Notes: generated from the sequence alone by a model not told the origin. DNA of 32,812 nt from UBA1081 sp045658165 (GCA_045658165.1 JAZOUN010000151.1:1-32812), one strand, 5' to 3'; positions 6,066 through 15,181 are shown, numbered from the stretch's first letter. Translations and numbers: made by a program.

Positions 6066-7364
6066 ATGTCAGCACAAAATCTTATTGAATACATCAGAGA
6101 CAAAAAAATTCTCATCCTTGGTTTCGGAAGAGAAGGTAAATCAACATACAATTTTATAAGAAAATATCTGCCTGAAAAAGAACTCACAATCGGTGACAAA
6201 AATACAGTAACACTTGATGATGCAAATGTTTCATTCGATTGCGGTGATGATTATCTTGACCGGCTGGGCAACTATGACATTGTTTTCAAAAGTCCCGGCA
6301 TACCTTTTGTAGGTGTAAGATATCCCGAAACTACAGAAATCACTTGCCAGACAGATATGTTCCTGCGATTTGCAGACTGCACAGTTGCAGGTATAACAGG
6401 TACAAAGGGTAAAACAACAACATCAACACTTACATTCAAAATGCTCGAAGAAGCAGGCTTTGATGTTTCACTTATAGGAAACATGGGAATCCCTGTTTTT
6501 GAAAAAATCGACATGCCGGCAGACAGTTTCGCAGTTATAGAAATGTCATCTCATCAGCTTGAGTTCACAAGATCATCTCCTCATGTTGCAATTATGACAA
6601 ATGTATATGAAGAGCATCTTGACCATTACGAAGAGGGCTTCAAAGGCTATGTCAACTCAAAACTCAACATAGTTAAACATCAGACTGAAAATGACTTCTT
6701 CATTTTCAACGGAACTCAGGGACTCAAAGAATATATCGATACCGATTCACTCAGCTCAACATGCATAAAGGTTTTTGCAGAGCCTGACAGTTTCGTATCA
6801 ACACTCACAGGCATAAACAACAACCTCAAGGGCAGACACAATGCAATGGATATCGGTTTTGCAGCAGCTGCAGCAAAGGCTATGGGTGCAGATGAAGATT
6901 CAATCCGCAGAGCAATTGAAAAATTCGAAGGAATCCCCAACAGAATGGAATACTTCGGCACTTACGGCGGCATTGATTATTACAACGATTCTATTGCAAC
7001 AATCCCCGAAGCTGTTCTCTGCGCCGTTGAAGCAATCGGCAATGTGGGAACACTCATCATAGGCGGCCTTGACAGAGGACTTGATTATTCAGAATTTGAA
7101 AAAGCCCTGTCTGTTCTTGATATCGACAATCTTGTCTGCCTCCCCGAAACAGGGCATAATATTGCAGACAATATTGCAAAAATCGGTTCAAAGGCTAAAG
7201 TTTTCAAAGTTGCAGACCTGCCGGAAGCTGTTGACAAGTGTTTTGAATACACACAGAAAGGTAAGGCATGTATAATGTCACCTGCAGCGGCAAGTTACAA
7301 CTATTACCGCGACTTTGAAGAAAAAGGCAATCACTTCAAACAGCTGGTAAAAAACAAACAATAA
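6066..7364 (+). CDS. murD: UDP-N-acetylmuramoyl-L-alanine--D-glutamate ligase MurD
   Basis: ATP-dependent cytosolic ligase that adds D-Glu to UDP-MurNAc-L-Ala in peptidoglycan precursor synthesis. The 432-residue protein has the N-terminal Rossmann-like UDP-binding domain (GFGREGKST at 19-27), the central ATPase domain with P-loop GTKGKTTT at 112-119, the Mur-ligase EMSSHQLEF and NVYEEHLDHY motifs, and the C-terminal domain with NRMEYFG and the MurD-like GGLDRGLDYSE. The ATG at 6066 is preceded by CAGGGAG; an earlier ATG at 6009 overlaps the promoter. It stands outside a division/cell-wall (dcw) cluster. A substrate-binding lipoprotein gene follows 37 bases later. A second Mur ligase with another specificity cannot be fully excluded. 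Confidence 0.88.
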   Translation: MSAQNLIEYIRDKKILILGFGREGKSTYNFIRKYLPEKELTIGDKNTVTLDDANVSFDCGDDYLDRLGNYDIVFKSPGIPFVGVRYPETTEITCQTDMFLRFADCTVAGITGTKGKTTTSTLTFKMLEEAGFDVSLIGNMGIPVFEKIDMPADSFAVIEMSSHQLEFTRSSPHVAIMTNVYEEHLDHYEEGFKGYVNSKLNIVKHQTENDFFIFNGTQGLKEYIDTDSLSSTCIKVFAEPDSFVSTLTGINNNLKGRHNAMDIGFAAAAAKAMGADEDSIRRAIEKFEGIPNRMEYFGTYGGIDYYNDSIATIPEAVLCAVEAIGNVGTLIIGGLDRGLDYSEFEKALSVLDIDNLVCLPETGHNIADNIAKIGSKAKVFKVADLPEAVDKCFEYTQKGKACIMSPAAASYNYYRDFEEKGNHFKQLVKNKQ

Positions 7365-7401
7365 TTCATTCTTACAGATTATTGTTTCCGGAGGAATTTG
7401 T

Positions 7402-9033
7402 TTGAAAAAAATAATATCGGTTTTTCTTATAACAGTTTTAATAACCTGCATTTTTTCATCATGCAAAAAAGAGGAAGAAGACAGTGAAATCTACTACCCC
7501 GTTACAAAAGATTTTGTAAGCCTTGACCCTCAGATTGCAACGGATGATTCATCCAAACTCGTTGCATACAATTGTTACGAAGGTCTCGTAAGAGTTGATG
7601 AAAACGGAAAGATTGTTCCTGCAGGTGCAGCCACCTGGAGTGTTTCCGCAGATTCACTGACATACATTTTCAATCTGCGCCGTGATGCAAAATGGTATTT
7701 TACAAACACTTCAAAGGAAGAACTCAGCAATGCTGATCCCGCACAATCTGCAATTGATCGGAATTTTGACACAAGAGTTACGGCAAAAGATTACGTTTTC
7801 GGTCTGAAACGTGCAGTTGATCCTGCGACGGGTGCCGCAGACGGAAAATATCTGACTGCAATCAAAAATGCTGCAGATATTCTGAACAGTCAGCAACAGG
7901 CAGACAATCTGGGTGTTGAAGCAATCGATGATTACACCCTGAAAATCACACTCGACTATGCAGATCCGAACTTCCTGTTCTATCTTACAAGACTTGCGGC
8001 AATGCCCTGCAACGAACAGTTTTTTAATGCCTGCAAAGGCAGATACGGCCTTGCAATGGAATATCTGCTGTGCAACGGAGCATATATGGTTTACAGATGG
8101 ACACAGGGTACCGTTGTCCGTCTTGAAAAAAATCCTCTCTACACGGGAGAAGAAAAAGCTCTTAACGACAGAGTCTGGATTTATTATGTGGAAGACGAAA
8201 CAACCGTTGCCGAAAAAATCAAAAACGGTACTTATGATGTAGGATATGTTTCAGCCCATGATTCCGTTGAGTTTACAGATTCTAAAAAATTCAACACAAA
8301 AGCAAGAAACGATGTTTTATGGGGCTTTTGGTTCAATTCGGCAAATGAAGATTTTTCCGTCACAGAACTGAGACTTGCATTCGCCTCGGTTGTTGACAAA
8401 AATCTGCTGGTTGCCCCCGATCACATCACAACAGCAACAGACAGAATCATGCTGGATTCAATCACTCCGCTTTATGACTATACACCGCATCTGATTGCAT
8501 ATGATGAACAGAAAGCTGCCGACTACTACAAAAAAGCAATGGAAAACAGCGAGAACATAACAGCATCAATGACGGTTTCTGTCCTCACCACAGAAGACTT
8601 TGCAGACTGCGTAAAAAAGCAGATTCAGTTATGGCAGAAAATTTTCGGAATCGATGTAAAAATTCAGATTGAAACAAGAGAAACTGCCGTAAAATTAATG
8701 TCATCAGGCAATTATCAGATTGCATTTCTTCCTGTTACCGCAACAGCCACCAATACGGCTGAATATTTCAGAACTTTTATGAGCACATCTGACTACAACG
8801 TAACAGGTTATGCAAATTCAAATTACGATTCGCTTATAAATTCACTTACTGATACCATGACCGAAAAACAGAAAAATGAAGTTTACAAAAGCTGCGAACA
8901 AACACTCATTTCCCACGGTGTTGTTGTTCCCGCTTTTACCGAAGCTTCATATTTTATCACATCAGCAGATGTTTCGGGTGTATATTCTTTCTCAGAAAGT
9001 GAAATATATTTCAGAAACGGCACATTTATTTAA
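7402..9033 (+). CDS. Oligopeptide ABC transporter substrate-binding lipoprotein (OppA/SBP_bac_5 family)
   Basis: Extracytoplasmic solute-binding protein of the family-5 (OppA/DppA) type, 543 residues. The start is TTG at 7402, chosen because GGAGG lies 7 bases upstream and the next residues (KKIISVFLITVLITCIF) form a signal peptide. The lipobox FSSC puts the lipidated Cys at residue 21. The mature protein shows the family pattern: SLDPQIATDD near the N-terminus, YEGLVRVDENGKIVPAGAATW, the long DRVWIYYVEDETTVAEKIKNG core and the SNYDSLINSL region near the end. No permease or ATPase gene of an Opp system is adjacent, so it is an orphan binding protein sharing a transcript with murD and the DUF1015 gene. 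Confidence 0.9.
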   Translation: MKKIISVFLITVLITCIFSSCKKEEEDSEIYYPVTKDFVSLDPQIATDDSSKLVAYNCYEGLVRVDENGKIVPAGAATWSVSADSLTYIFNLRRDAKWYFTNTSKEELSNADPAQSAIDRNFDTRVTAKDYVFGLKRAVDPATGAADGKYLTAIKNAADILNSQQQADNLGVEAIDDYTLKITLDYADPNFLFYLTRLAAMPCNEQFFNACKGRYGLAMEYLLCNGAYMVYRWTQGTVVRLEKNPLYTGEEKALNDRVWIYYVEDETTVAEKIKNGTYDVGYVSAHDSVEFTDSKKFNTKARNDVLWGFWFNSANEDFSVTELRLAFASVVDKNLLVAPDHITTATDRIMLDSITPLYDYTPHLIAYDEQKAADYYKKAMENSENITASMTVSVLTTEDFADCVKKQIQLWQKIFGIDVKIQIETRETAVKLMSSGNYQIAFLPVTATATNTAEYFRTFMSTSDYNVTGYANSNYDSLINSLTDTMTEKQKNEVYKSCEQTLISHGVVVPAFTEASYFITSADVSGVYSFSESEIYFRNGTFI

Positions 9034-9046
9034 AAGGAGAATACAA

Positions 9047-10285
9047 ATGTCAATTTTAAGACCTTTCAGAGCTGTAAGACCCACAAAAGAAAATGCTGAA
9101 AAGGTTGCAGCGTTACCCTATGATGTAATGAACAGTGAAGAAGCAAGAGAAATGGTTAAAGGAAACCCCTGGTCATTTCTTCATGTGGATAAAGCTGAAA
9201 TAGATTTACCGGAAGATACTTATATCTATGATGAAAAAGTTTATCTCAAGGCAAAAGAAAATCTTGAAAAACTCTCAGAGGAAGGCATTTATATCACAGA
9301 TGATATACCCCGTCTGTACATCTACCGTCAGATTATGGATTCAAGAGCACAGACAGGTATTGTAGGCTGCGCTTCAATTGATGACTACCTCAATAATATA
9401 ATCAAAAAACATGAGCTGACAAGAGCAGACAAAGAGGCTGACAGAATAAATCACGTTGATTACTGCAATGCCAACACAGGACCTATTTTTCTGACATACA
9501 GAGGCAATGAAAAGATTGACAACATTGTTGCCAAATACACAGCAGGTGAACCGGAATACGATTTCACAACCGAAGACGGTATTCAGAATACAGTATGGAT
9601 TGTAAATAACACAGATGATATCAATACACTTACAACATCATTTGCAGACATTCCTTATCTCTACATCGCAGACGGTCATCACAGAGCTGCTTCTGCAGTA
9701 AAGGTAGGTCTGAAACGACGCGAAGAAAATCCCGATTACGACGGCACAGAAGAATTCAACTTCTTCCTTGCTGTTTACTTCAAAAGCGATGATCTTGCAA
9801 TAATGGACTACAACAGACTGATTGCAGACCACAACGGCAAAACAGTTGACGAAATACTGGCCGAAATCAGCACAAATTTTGAAACAGAAAAGAAAGACGG
9901 CATTTACCGTCCCGAAAACAAGCATACTTTCGGAATGTATATAAACAACGAGTGGTACAAACTCACTGCAAAAGAAGGAACATTTGACGAAACCGATCCC
10001 GTTGACCGTCTTGATGTTTCAATTCTTCAGAAAAATGTCATTACACCTGTTTTCGGAATAGAAGATCCCCGTACAGACAAAAGAATTGACTTTGTAGGCG
10101 GAATAAGAGGTCTTAAAGAACTGGAAAGACGCTGCAATTCAGACATGAAAGTGGCATTCTCAATGTATCCCACAACACTTGATGACCTTATGGATATTGC
10201 AGATGCGCAGAAGATTATGCCTCCCAAATCAACTTGGTTTGAACCAAAACTCCTCAGCGGACTTTTTGTTCACAATCTTTCATAA
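9047..10285 (+). CDS. DUF1015 family protein
   Basis: A 412-residue cytosolic protein of the DUF1015 family, widespread in Clostridia, Thermotogae and other anaerobes; the biochemical role is unknown. Family marks include an N-terminal RPFRAVRPT, LPYDVMN near residue 25, NPWSFLHV, DPVDRLDV and the central IADGHHRAASA motif, which contains the invariant Asp-Gly-His-His. The ATG at 9047 is used because AAAGGAGAA lies upstream; the open frame runs further back but overlaps the preceding gene. Only 13 bases separate it from the binding-protein stop. The gene is often linked to serine or phosphoglycerate metabolism genes in other genomes; that is recollection, and no such neighbour is here. Confidence 0.88.
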   Translation: MSILRPFRAVRPTKENAEKVAALPYDVMNSEEAREMVKGNPWSFLHVDKAEIDLPEDTYIYDEKVYLKAKENLEKLSEEGIYITDDIPRLYIYRQIMDSRAQTGIVGCASIDDYLNNIIKKHELTRADKEADRINHVDYCNANTGPIFLTYRGNEKIDNIVAKYTAGEPEYDFTTEDGIQNTVWIVNNTDDINTLTTSFADIPYLYIADGHHRAASAVKVGLKRREENPDYDGTEEFNFFLAVYFKSDDLAIMDYNRLIADHNGKTVDEILAEISTNFETEKKDGIYRPENKHTFGMYINNEWYKLTAKEGTFDETDPVDRLDVSILQKNVITPVFGIEDPRTDKRIDFVGGIRGLKELERRCNSDMKVAFSMYPTTLDDLMDIADAQKIMPPKSTWFEPKLLSGLFVHNLS

Positions 10286-10291
10286 AAACAA

Positions 10292-10316
10292 AAAGCACCT
10301 TTAAACAAGGTGCTTT
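10292..10316. terminator. Bidirectional terminator between DUF1015 gene and ddh
   Basis: Perfect 10-bp arms AAAGCACCTT and AAGGTGCTTT with a 5-base loop, followed by a T-rich run on the plus strand and by TTTTTGTTTT on the minus strand. Confidence 0.9.
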
Positions 10317-10331
10317 ATTTTTTTAATTATA

Positions 10332-11312
10332 TTACAGCAAACCTGCTCTTAATTCTTCCGCTGATGCAGGATGAATGTATGCGGGAGCAATATCAAATAT
10401 TGTCTTACAGCCGCAGTTGCCCTCTTTTGCCAGTCTGTATGCTGCTCTTGCGTAAGCCACAAGAACGCTTGAAGTAAATTCGGGATTTGAATCAAGAGTG
10501 AGCTTATATTCAATCACGTGTTTATTCTCACTGCCGAAACCTGTAGAACCTGTTCTGAAAACCATTCCTCCGTGAGGAATACCCTTATGCTCTCTCATAA
10601 GTTCTTCTTCACTTATAAAATGAACAGTTGTGTCATAATCAGCAAAGTAATTCGGCATTGTAACAATCTGTTCTTCAATAGCCTTGAGGTCGGCTCCGTC
10701 TTCGGCAACAACAAAACATTCTCTTGTATGTTTCTGACGTGTTGTAAGCTCGGGATTTTCACCGTTTCTGACCTTTGCAAGAGCTTCATCAACAGGAATA
10801 GTATACTGTCTTGCATCCTTTACACCTGCAATTCTTCTGATTGCATCAGAATGCCCCTGACTTACGCCTTTACCCCAGAATGTATAATCCTTACCCTCGG
10901 GAATTATTGCCTGACCGAGAAGACGGTTGAGAGAGAAAAGTCCCGGATCCCAGCCGATTGAAATAATACCGACTTTACCGCTGTTTCTGCAAACCGCATC
11001 AACCGAAGCAAAATGCTCGGGAATTCTTGCATGAGTATCAAAAGAATCAACAACGTTGAAATACTCTGCCATTGCAGGTGTCTGCTCGGGAAGATCCTTT
11101 GCAGAGCCGCCACAGAGAATCATAACATCTATTTTGTCTGCCATTTCAGCAGCCTTATCCATTGTATAAACAGGTACATCTGTTGCAGTCTTTACCGCTG
11201 AGGGATCTCTTCTTGTAAAAAGAGCCACAAGCTCCATATCATTACATTTTGAAACGGCACTTTCAACACCTTTGCCAAGGTTGCCGTAACCTGCTATTGC
11301 TATTCTTATCAT
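10332..11312 (-). CDS. ddh: meso-Diaminopimelate D-dehydrogenase
   Basis: NADPH-dependent enzyme that converts tetrahydrodipicolinate plus ammonia to meso-diaminopimelate in one step, supplying lysine and the peptidoglycan cross-linking residue. The 326-residue protein is close to the usual 320-330. Visible signs are the N-terminal dinucleotide motif AIAGYGNLGKGV, CGGSAKDLPEQTP, VVDSFDTHARIP, SIGWDPGLFSLNRLL and FWGKGVSQGHSDAIRRI, all characteristic of Ddh. ATG at 11310-11312 is preceded by AGGTGAT; the upstream frame extension lies over the promoter. The gene is monocistronic and lies one transcription unit away from murD, which acts earlier in the same cell-wall precursor pathway. Confidence 0.95.
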   Translation of the reverse strand: MIRIAIAGYGNLGKGVESAVSKCNDMELVALFTRRDPSAVKTATDVPVYTMDKAAEMADKIDVMILCGGSAKDLPEQTPAMAEYFNVVDSFDTHARIPEHFASVDAVCRNSGKVGIISIGWDPGLFSLNRLLGQAIIPEGKDYTFWGKGVSQGHSDAIRRIAGVKDARQYTIPVDEALAKVRNGENPELTTRQKHTRECFVVAEDGADLKAIEEQIVTMPNYFADYDTTVHFISEEELMREHKGIPHGGMVFRTGSTGFGSENKHVIEYKLTLDSNPEFTSSVLVAYARAAYRLAKEGNCGCKTIFDIAPAYIHPASAEELRAGLL

Positions 11313-11340
11313 AAAATCACCTATTAAAAAAGATGTTAAA

Positions 11341-11369
11341 ATTATATTACAGTATTTTCCGAAATGCAA
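11341..11369 (-). promoter_or_regulatory. Promoter of ddh
   Basis: Minus-strand TTGCAT (11364-11369) and TATAAT (11341-11346) with a 17-base spacer. Confidence 0.8.
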
Positions 11370-11496
11370 GATAAAATGCAAGAAAAATTTAATTTACTTC
11401 GAATTTTCCGCAGGAGATTGCAACCATTATTCATTGATTAAACAATATTGTTATTTATTCCAAAAACCAACAAATACAATAAAATTGAAAAAAATC

Positions 11497-11523
11497 GGAG
11501 CCGCACAAAAAATGTACAGCTCC
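11497..11523 (-). terminator. Terminator of the acyltransferase-like gene
   Basis: An 11-bp stem (two G-T pairs) around a 5-base loop. On the minus strand it is followed by GATTTTTTT and lies 8 bases after the stop codon. Confidence 0.8.
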
Positions 11524-11530
11524 TGATATT

Positions 11531-12499
11531 TTACTTTTTCTCGTAGCAGTATTCAGCTATGTATTCATCTCTGTTCTGTCTTGTGAGGATTGTATCTGTT
11601 TCACTGTCATAAACAACTATGCCGTATGCAGTGCCGGGCTTTTTACCCTTTTTGAACCAGTCAACATAAGCTCTCTGCATACTTGTATTCTGAGGCAGTT
11701 CATCAACGGGTTTTCTGTTGTTCTGAACACCGAAAACTCTCCACTGGTCGCCGAAATCGTATGTCCACTTGATTTCAAGGGGCTCAAAATCAAGCAGAAA
11801 ATCGCTGATGTTTGATTTTTCGGGAAGAATGTTAATATTATCGGGATAAAGAAGCCATGAATGGCAGCAGAAAATACCGTATCTGGGGTCTTTGAACTTA
11901 TTTTTGAAAAACGCGTGAGCCTGTCTGTATGAATCGAGTCTTGCTTCGTATGTGAGAGGACCCTGATTTGAGGGGATGTGCATACCTACAACGAAATCGC
12001 TGTCATAAAGCTCTACACCATTTTTGATGTACATATCGCACCAGAAGTCAGAATTTTCAAACTGAAGTCTGCCCAGAGCAAAACGGTCCATTGTGTAAAA
12101 ACCTTTGAACCAGCCCTCAACAAATGTGCCCCATACATCGTAATTTTCTTTACACTCAATCAATTTTGATTTAAGGTCAAGAACACTTCTCCAGTAAATC
12201 ACTTCGTCGATTTTTTCTTTTCTGTACTTTGCAAGAAGGGGTTTTGTGCAATTGATAAGAAGGATGAAGTTTACTGTGTATTTGTGTTCACCGATAAGCT
12301 CCGCAAGAGTTTCGACCTTGTCGCCGAAATCGCCGAAATTGCGGTTTTTAACCCAGTAAGCTCTGTACATTGATTCATATATCTTATTTGCCTTTTCATC
12401 GGCAAGAATTTTTTCTTCTGCACGGATAATAACTTCTCTTGCCTCGGCAGGATAGTCATGTTTTTCCATAACAAGCAATGCATGATTGTAATTTTTCAT
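11531..12499 (-). CDS. Predicted GNAT-like acyltransferase (NAT_N/GNAT_C architecture)
   Basis: A 322-residue soluble protein. The C-terminal part shows the pattern of the two-domain acyltransferase-like proteins annotated as DUF5596/GNAT-like C-terminal domain. These are FALGRLQFE (about 140-148), the HIPS-GPL stretch, SYRQAHAFFKNKF, the FCCHSWLLYPDNINILPEKSNI block and the DFGDQWRVFG segment. The N-terminal 110 residues are helical (an acyltransferase N-terminal type domain in homologues). The substrate is unknown. The AGAGGTG ribosome binding site fits the chosen ATG. It has its own promoter and terminator and is divergent from the small lipoprotein gene. The family call comes from remembered motifs, so it is moderate. 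Confidence 0.7.
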   Translation of the reverse strand: MKNYNHALLVMEKHDYPAEAREVIIRAEEKILADEKANKIYESMYRAYWVKNRNFGDFGDKVETLAELIGEHKYTVNFILLINCTKPLLAKYRKEKIDEVIYWRSVLDLKSKLIECKENYDVWGTFVEGWFKGFYTMDRFALGRLQFENSDFWCDMYIKNGVELYDSDFVVGMHIPSNQGPLTYEARLDSYRQAHAFFKNKFKDPRYGIFCCHSWLLYPDNINILPEKSNISDFLLDFEPLEIKWTYDFGDQWRVFGVQNNRKPVDELPQNTSMQRAYVDWFKKGKKPGTAYGIVVYDSETDTILTRQNRDEYIAEYCYEKK

Positions 12500-12529
12500 A
12501 ACAGCACCTCTCCAAATTTCACTGTATCA

Positions 12530-12558
12530 ATTTTAACACGATAATATGAAGAATACAA
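12530..12558 (-). promoter_or_regulatory. Promoter of the acyltransferase-like gene
   Basis: Minus-strand TTGTAT (12553-12558) and TAAAAT (12530-12535), 17-base spacer. Confidence 0.7.
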
Positions 12559-12582
12559 GTGATAAATAAAATAATGTAATAC

Positions 12583-12611
12583 TTGACATAGGTATTTTTC
12601 AGATATACAAT
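12583..12611 (+). promoter_or_regulatory. Promoter of the small lipoprotein gene
   Basis: TTGACA (12583-12588) and TACAAT (12606-12611), 17-base spacer, with the start codon about 32 bases downstream. It lies back to back with the divergent promoter at 12530-12558. Confidence 0.85.
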
Positions 12612-12642
12612 ATCATTAATAACAAAAATAGGGAGAATAGTC

Positions 12643-13338
12643 ATGAACAGATCGAAAAAACGAAAAATCATTTTCATTACAGTTCTCATTGTTGTTATAG
12701 GAATATTTGCTTTTTCATCCTGCAACAACAGTTCAACAAACACTGTTGTGCAAAACACAGCTCCTCAGAATACAATTTCGCAGACTCCTGCAACACAGGT
12801 TGCCACACCGCAACAAGTAGTTGAAACAACAGCAGCACCTGTAATTTCATCAGCAGTCAGCACTACAGATACTATAACTCCTGTATCCGCAACACAGAAA
12901 CAGATACCGGTACTAAGAGCAGGACAGACTGTTTCATCGCAATTTTTTGATTTCACAATCAACAGCGTCGAATTGTCGTACAGAGTTGAACCGAAAAATC
13001 CGCCCAATTATTACAGTTATTACAGTGCTACAAATAATGAAATTTATATTTACATGAATGCAACCGTAACAAACAAATCAAAAAATTCCTTAGACTGCGA
13101 TAAAATCTATTCAGTAACAGCAGACTATGACAACGGTTACACTTACAAAGGCTTCAACATAGCTGATGACAATGACGGTGATTTCACATACGCAAATATC
13201 ACCGACATATCACCTTTACAGACACGCGGTGTTCATTATCTGATAAGCTGTCCTGATATTATCAATAAAACATCAGCCCCGTTATTCCTTACAATAAACA
13301 TGAACAGCGGAGAACAATACAAATACATTATAAGATAA
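12643..13338 (+). CDS. Lipoprotein with Thr/Gln-rich linker and DUF4352-like beta domain
   Basis: A 231-residue secreted lipoprotein. A basic N-terminus (MNRSKKRK) and a hydrophobic core lead to the lipobox FSSC, with Cys27 as the lipid site. Residues 28-90 form a low-complexity Thr/Gln/Pro/Ser linker that would span the wall. Residues about 95-231 form a beta-rich domain (FFDFTINSVELSYRV, EIYIYMNATVTNKSKNSL, GVHYLISCPD, LFLTINMNSGEQYKYII) with the layout of the DUF4352/telokin-like immunoglobulin fold found in many Gram-positive lipoproteins. The function is unknown. AGGGAG precedes the ATG. It forms a single-gene unit with its own promoter and terminator. Confidence 0.82.
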   Translation: MNRSKKRKIIFITVLIVVIGIFAFSSCNNSSTNTVVQNTAPQNTISQTPATQVATPQQVVETTAAPVISSAVSTTDTITPVSATQKQIPVLRAGQTVSSQFFDFTINSVELSYRVEPKNPPNYYSYYSATNNEIYIYMNATVTNKSKNSLDCDKIYSVTADYDNGYTYKGFNIADDNDGDFTYANITDISPLQTRGVHYLISCPDIINKTSAPLFLTINMNSGEQYKYIIR

Positions 13339-13341
13339 AGC

Positions 13342-13384
13342 AAAGAACGGATGTAAAAAACAAAAGTTTTTACATCCGTTCTTT
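13342..13384. terminator. Strong bidirectional terminator
   Basis: Perfect 18-bp arms (13342-13359 and 13367-13384) with a 7-base loop. It ends right beside the stop of the convergent ABC exporter and is followed by T residues on the plus strand. Confidence 0.92.
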
Positions 13385-13385
13385 T

Positions 13386-15104
13386 TTACTGATTATTTCT
13401 GAACTGAAGTTTATAAAGATCAGCGTATGTGCCGTCTTTTTCAATAAGTTCGGCATGAGTGCCTTTTTCAATAATTTTACCGTCGGAAACAACTGCAATT
13501 TCATCAGCATTCTTGATTGTTGAAAGTCTGTGGGCAACAACAAGAGTTGTTCTGCCTTTGCACAGTTCGTCAAGTGCCTGCTGAATGAGAATTTCTGTTG
13601 TGTTGTCAAGTGCTGATGTGGCTTCGTCAAGAATGAGAATTGATGGGTTTTTGAGGAATACCCTTGCAATACTCAGTCGCTGTTTCTGACCGCCTGAGAG
13701 TTTTACACCTCTTTCGCCTATTACAGTATCATAACCCTTTTCAAGAGTCATTACATAATCGTGAATATTTGCCCTCTTTGCAGCTTCATAAACTTCCTCG
13801 TCTGTTGCGTCAAGTCTGCCGTAAAGAATATTTTCTTTTATACTAGCATTGAAAAGATAAACATCCTGCTGAACTATACCTATATTTCTTCTGAGAGATT
13901 CCATTGTAATTGTGCGTATCTCTCTGCCGTCGAGGAAGATCTCACCTTTTTCAATTTTATAGAAATTGGGGATAAGATGACAGATTGTGGTCTTTCCGCC
14001 TCCGCTGGGACCTACAAGAGCATAAGTTTTACCCTTTTCGATATTAAGACTTACATTATCAAGAACATCTTTTTCCGTATCATATGCATATGTAACATTT
14101 CGCAGTTCAATATGACCTTCAAGCTTATCCACATCAACTGCATTTTCACCGTCTTTTTCAGGCTCTGCATCAACAATTTCAAGAAATCTTTCAAAACCGG
14201 TAACACCGTTCTGATACTGTTCCATGAAATTTATAAGAGTTGTAACAGGACCTAAAAACAGGTTTGTAGAAACAATAAAAGCTGAATAATCGGCAAAAAC
14301 AATCTGCTCGTTATAAAGGAAGATACCGCCTGCAAGAAGAACAATAACATTGAATATATCCGTTACAAAAGTTGTGGTTGAATGGAAGATACCCATTGCC
14401 TTGTATGCCTTATTACGGGCATTTACAAACTTCATATTGCCGACTTCAAACTTTTCTTCTTCCTTATCGGCATTTGTGAAAGCTTTTGTAACTCTTATAC
14501 CTGAAATACTGCTTTCAAGAGCATCGTTTATTTCTGCAACAGCAGTACGGCTCTCTTTGAATGCGGCTCTCATCTTCTTTCTCATAATGCTTGCCACAAA
14601 ACAGAGAATAGGCGCACAAATAAAAATTATAAGAGTGAGCCAGATGTTGATTGTTGCAAGATATGAGAATGAAAGAACAATTGAAATAACGGAAAGAATA
14701 ATATTTTCAGGACCGTGATGAGCAAGTTCACTTATTTCCATAAGGTCATTTGTCATTCGTGACATTATTTTTCCTGTTTCGTTATTATCATAATAACTGT
14801 ACGGAAGTCTCTGCAGATTTTTAAACATATCACGGCGCATCTGAGCCTGCATTCTTACACCCATAACGTGACCTTCAAACTGGATGAAATAATTAAGTCC
14901 CATTCTCACAAGATACAGACCGCAGAGAATAAGTGCAAATGTAATAATCATATCAAGCTGTTTGTTGGGAATAAAATCATTGAGCATCCGTCTCAGAACA
15001 ACAGGATAAAATATACCTATAACAGACATACCCAACGATGCCAGCATATCAAGAGTAAAAATCTTCATATGGGGCTTGTAGTAATAAAGAAAACGTTTAA
15101 GCAT
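13386..15104 (-). CDS. ABC exporter, fused transmembrane and ATPase domains
   Basis: A 572-residue half-transporter of the multidrug/lipid exporter type (MsbA/BmrA/YheI-like). The membrane domain occupies about 1-310 with six helices. The ATPase domain has Walker A GPSGGGKTT at 365-373, Q-loop QQD near 412, signature LSGGQ at 469-473, Walker B ILILDEATSALD ending at 500, and the switch His in VVAHRLST. It may work as a homodimer, since only one such gene is present. GGGAGTGA precedes the ATG. The substrate cannot be read from sequence. A 20-bp near-perfect palindrome sits in its promoter region, suggesting control by a dimeric repressor not encoded nearby. Confidence 0.92.
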   Translation of the reverse strand: MLKRFLYYYKPHMKIFTLDMLASLGMSVIGIFYPVVLRRMLNDFIPNKQLDMIITFALILCGLYLVRMGLNYFIQFEGHVMGVRMQAQMRRDMFKNLQRLPYSYYDNNETGKIMSRMTNDLMEISELAHHGPENIILSVISIVLSFSYLATINIWLTLIIFICAPILCFVASIMRKKMRAAFKESRTAVAEINDALESSISGIRVTKAFTNADKEEEKFEVGNMKFVNARNKAYKAMGIFHSTTTFVTDIFNVIVLLAGGIFLYNEQIVFADYSAFIVSTNLFLGPVTTLINFMEQYQNGVTGFERFLEIVDAEPEKDGENAVDVDKLEGHIELRNVTYAYDTEKDVLDNVSLNIEKGKTYALVGPSGGGKTTICHLIPNFYKIEKGEIFLDGREIRTITMESLRRNIGIVQQDVYLFNASIKENILYGRLDATDEEVYEAAKRANIHDYVMTLEKGYDTVIGERGVKLSGGQKQRLSIARVFLKNPSILILDEATSALDNTTEILIQQALDELCKGRTTLVVAHRLSTIKNADEIAVVSDGKIIEKGTHAELIEKDGTYADLYKLQFRNNQ

Positions 15105-15134
15105 TTTTCTTCACTCCCTGATAACATAAAATCA

Positions 15135-15154
15135 GATATATGATATCACATATC
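15135..15154. promoter_or_regulatory. Palindromic candidate operator upstream of the ABC exporter
   Basis: A 20-base near-perfect palindrome (9 of 10 pairs match), GATATATGAT-ATCACATATC. It lies next to a minus-strand TTGAAG element (15156-15161) that may be the -35. It would overlap the -10 region, as expected of a repressor site. Confidence 0.5.
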
Positions 15155-15181
15155 ACTTCAAATATAAATAGATAAATTGTT

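Noticed and set aside
7356..7387. Hairpin (AAACAATAA/TTATTGTTT) between murD and the binding-protein gene as a terminator
   Set aside because: The 9-bp stem has only A/T pairs except one, has a 14-base loop and no T-tract, and overlaps the ribosome binding region.
8876..9046. 57-residue N-terminal extension of the DUF1015 protein
   Set aside because: It overlaps the binding-protein gene in another frame; the family begins at MSILRPFRAVRP.
13761..14255. 164-aa plus-strand frame within the ABC exporter
   Set aside because: It is the antisense shadow of the exporter, whose ATPase motifs are complete.
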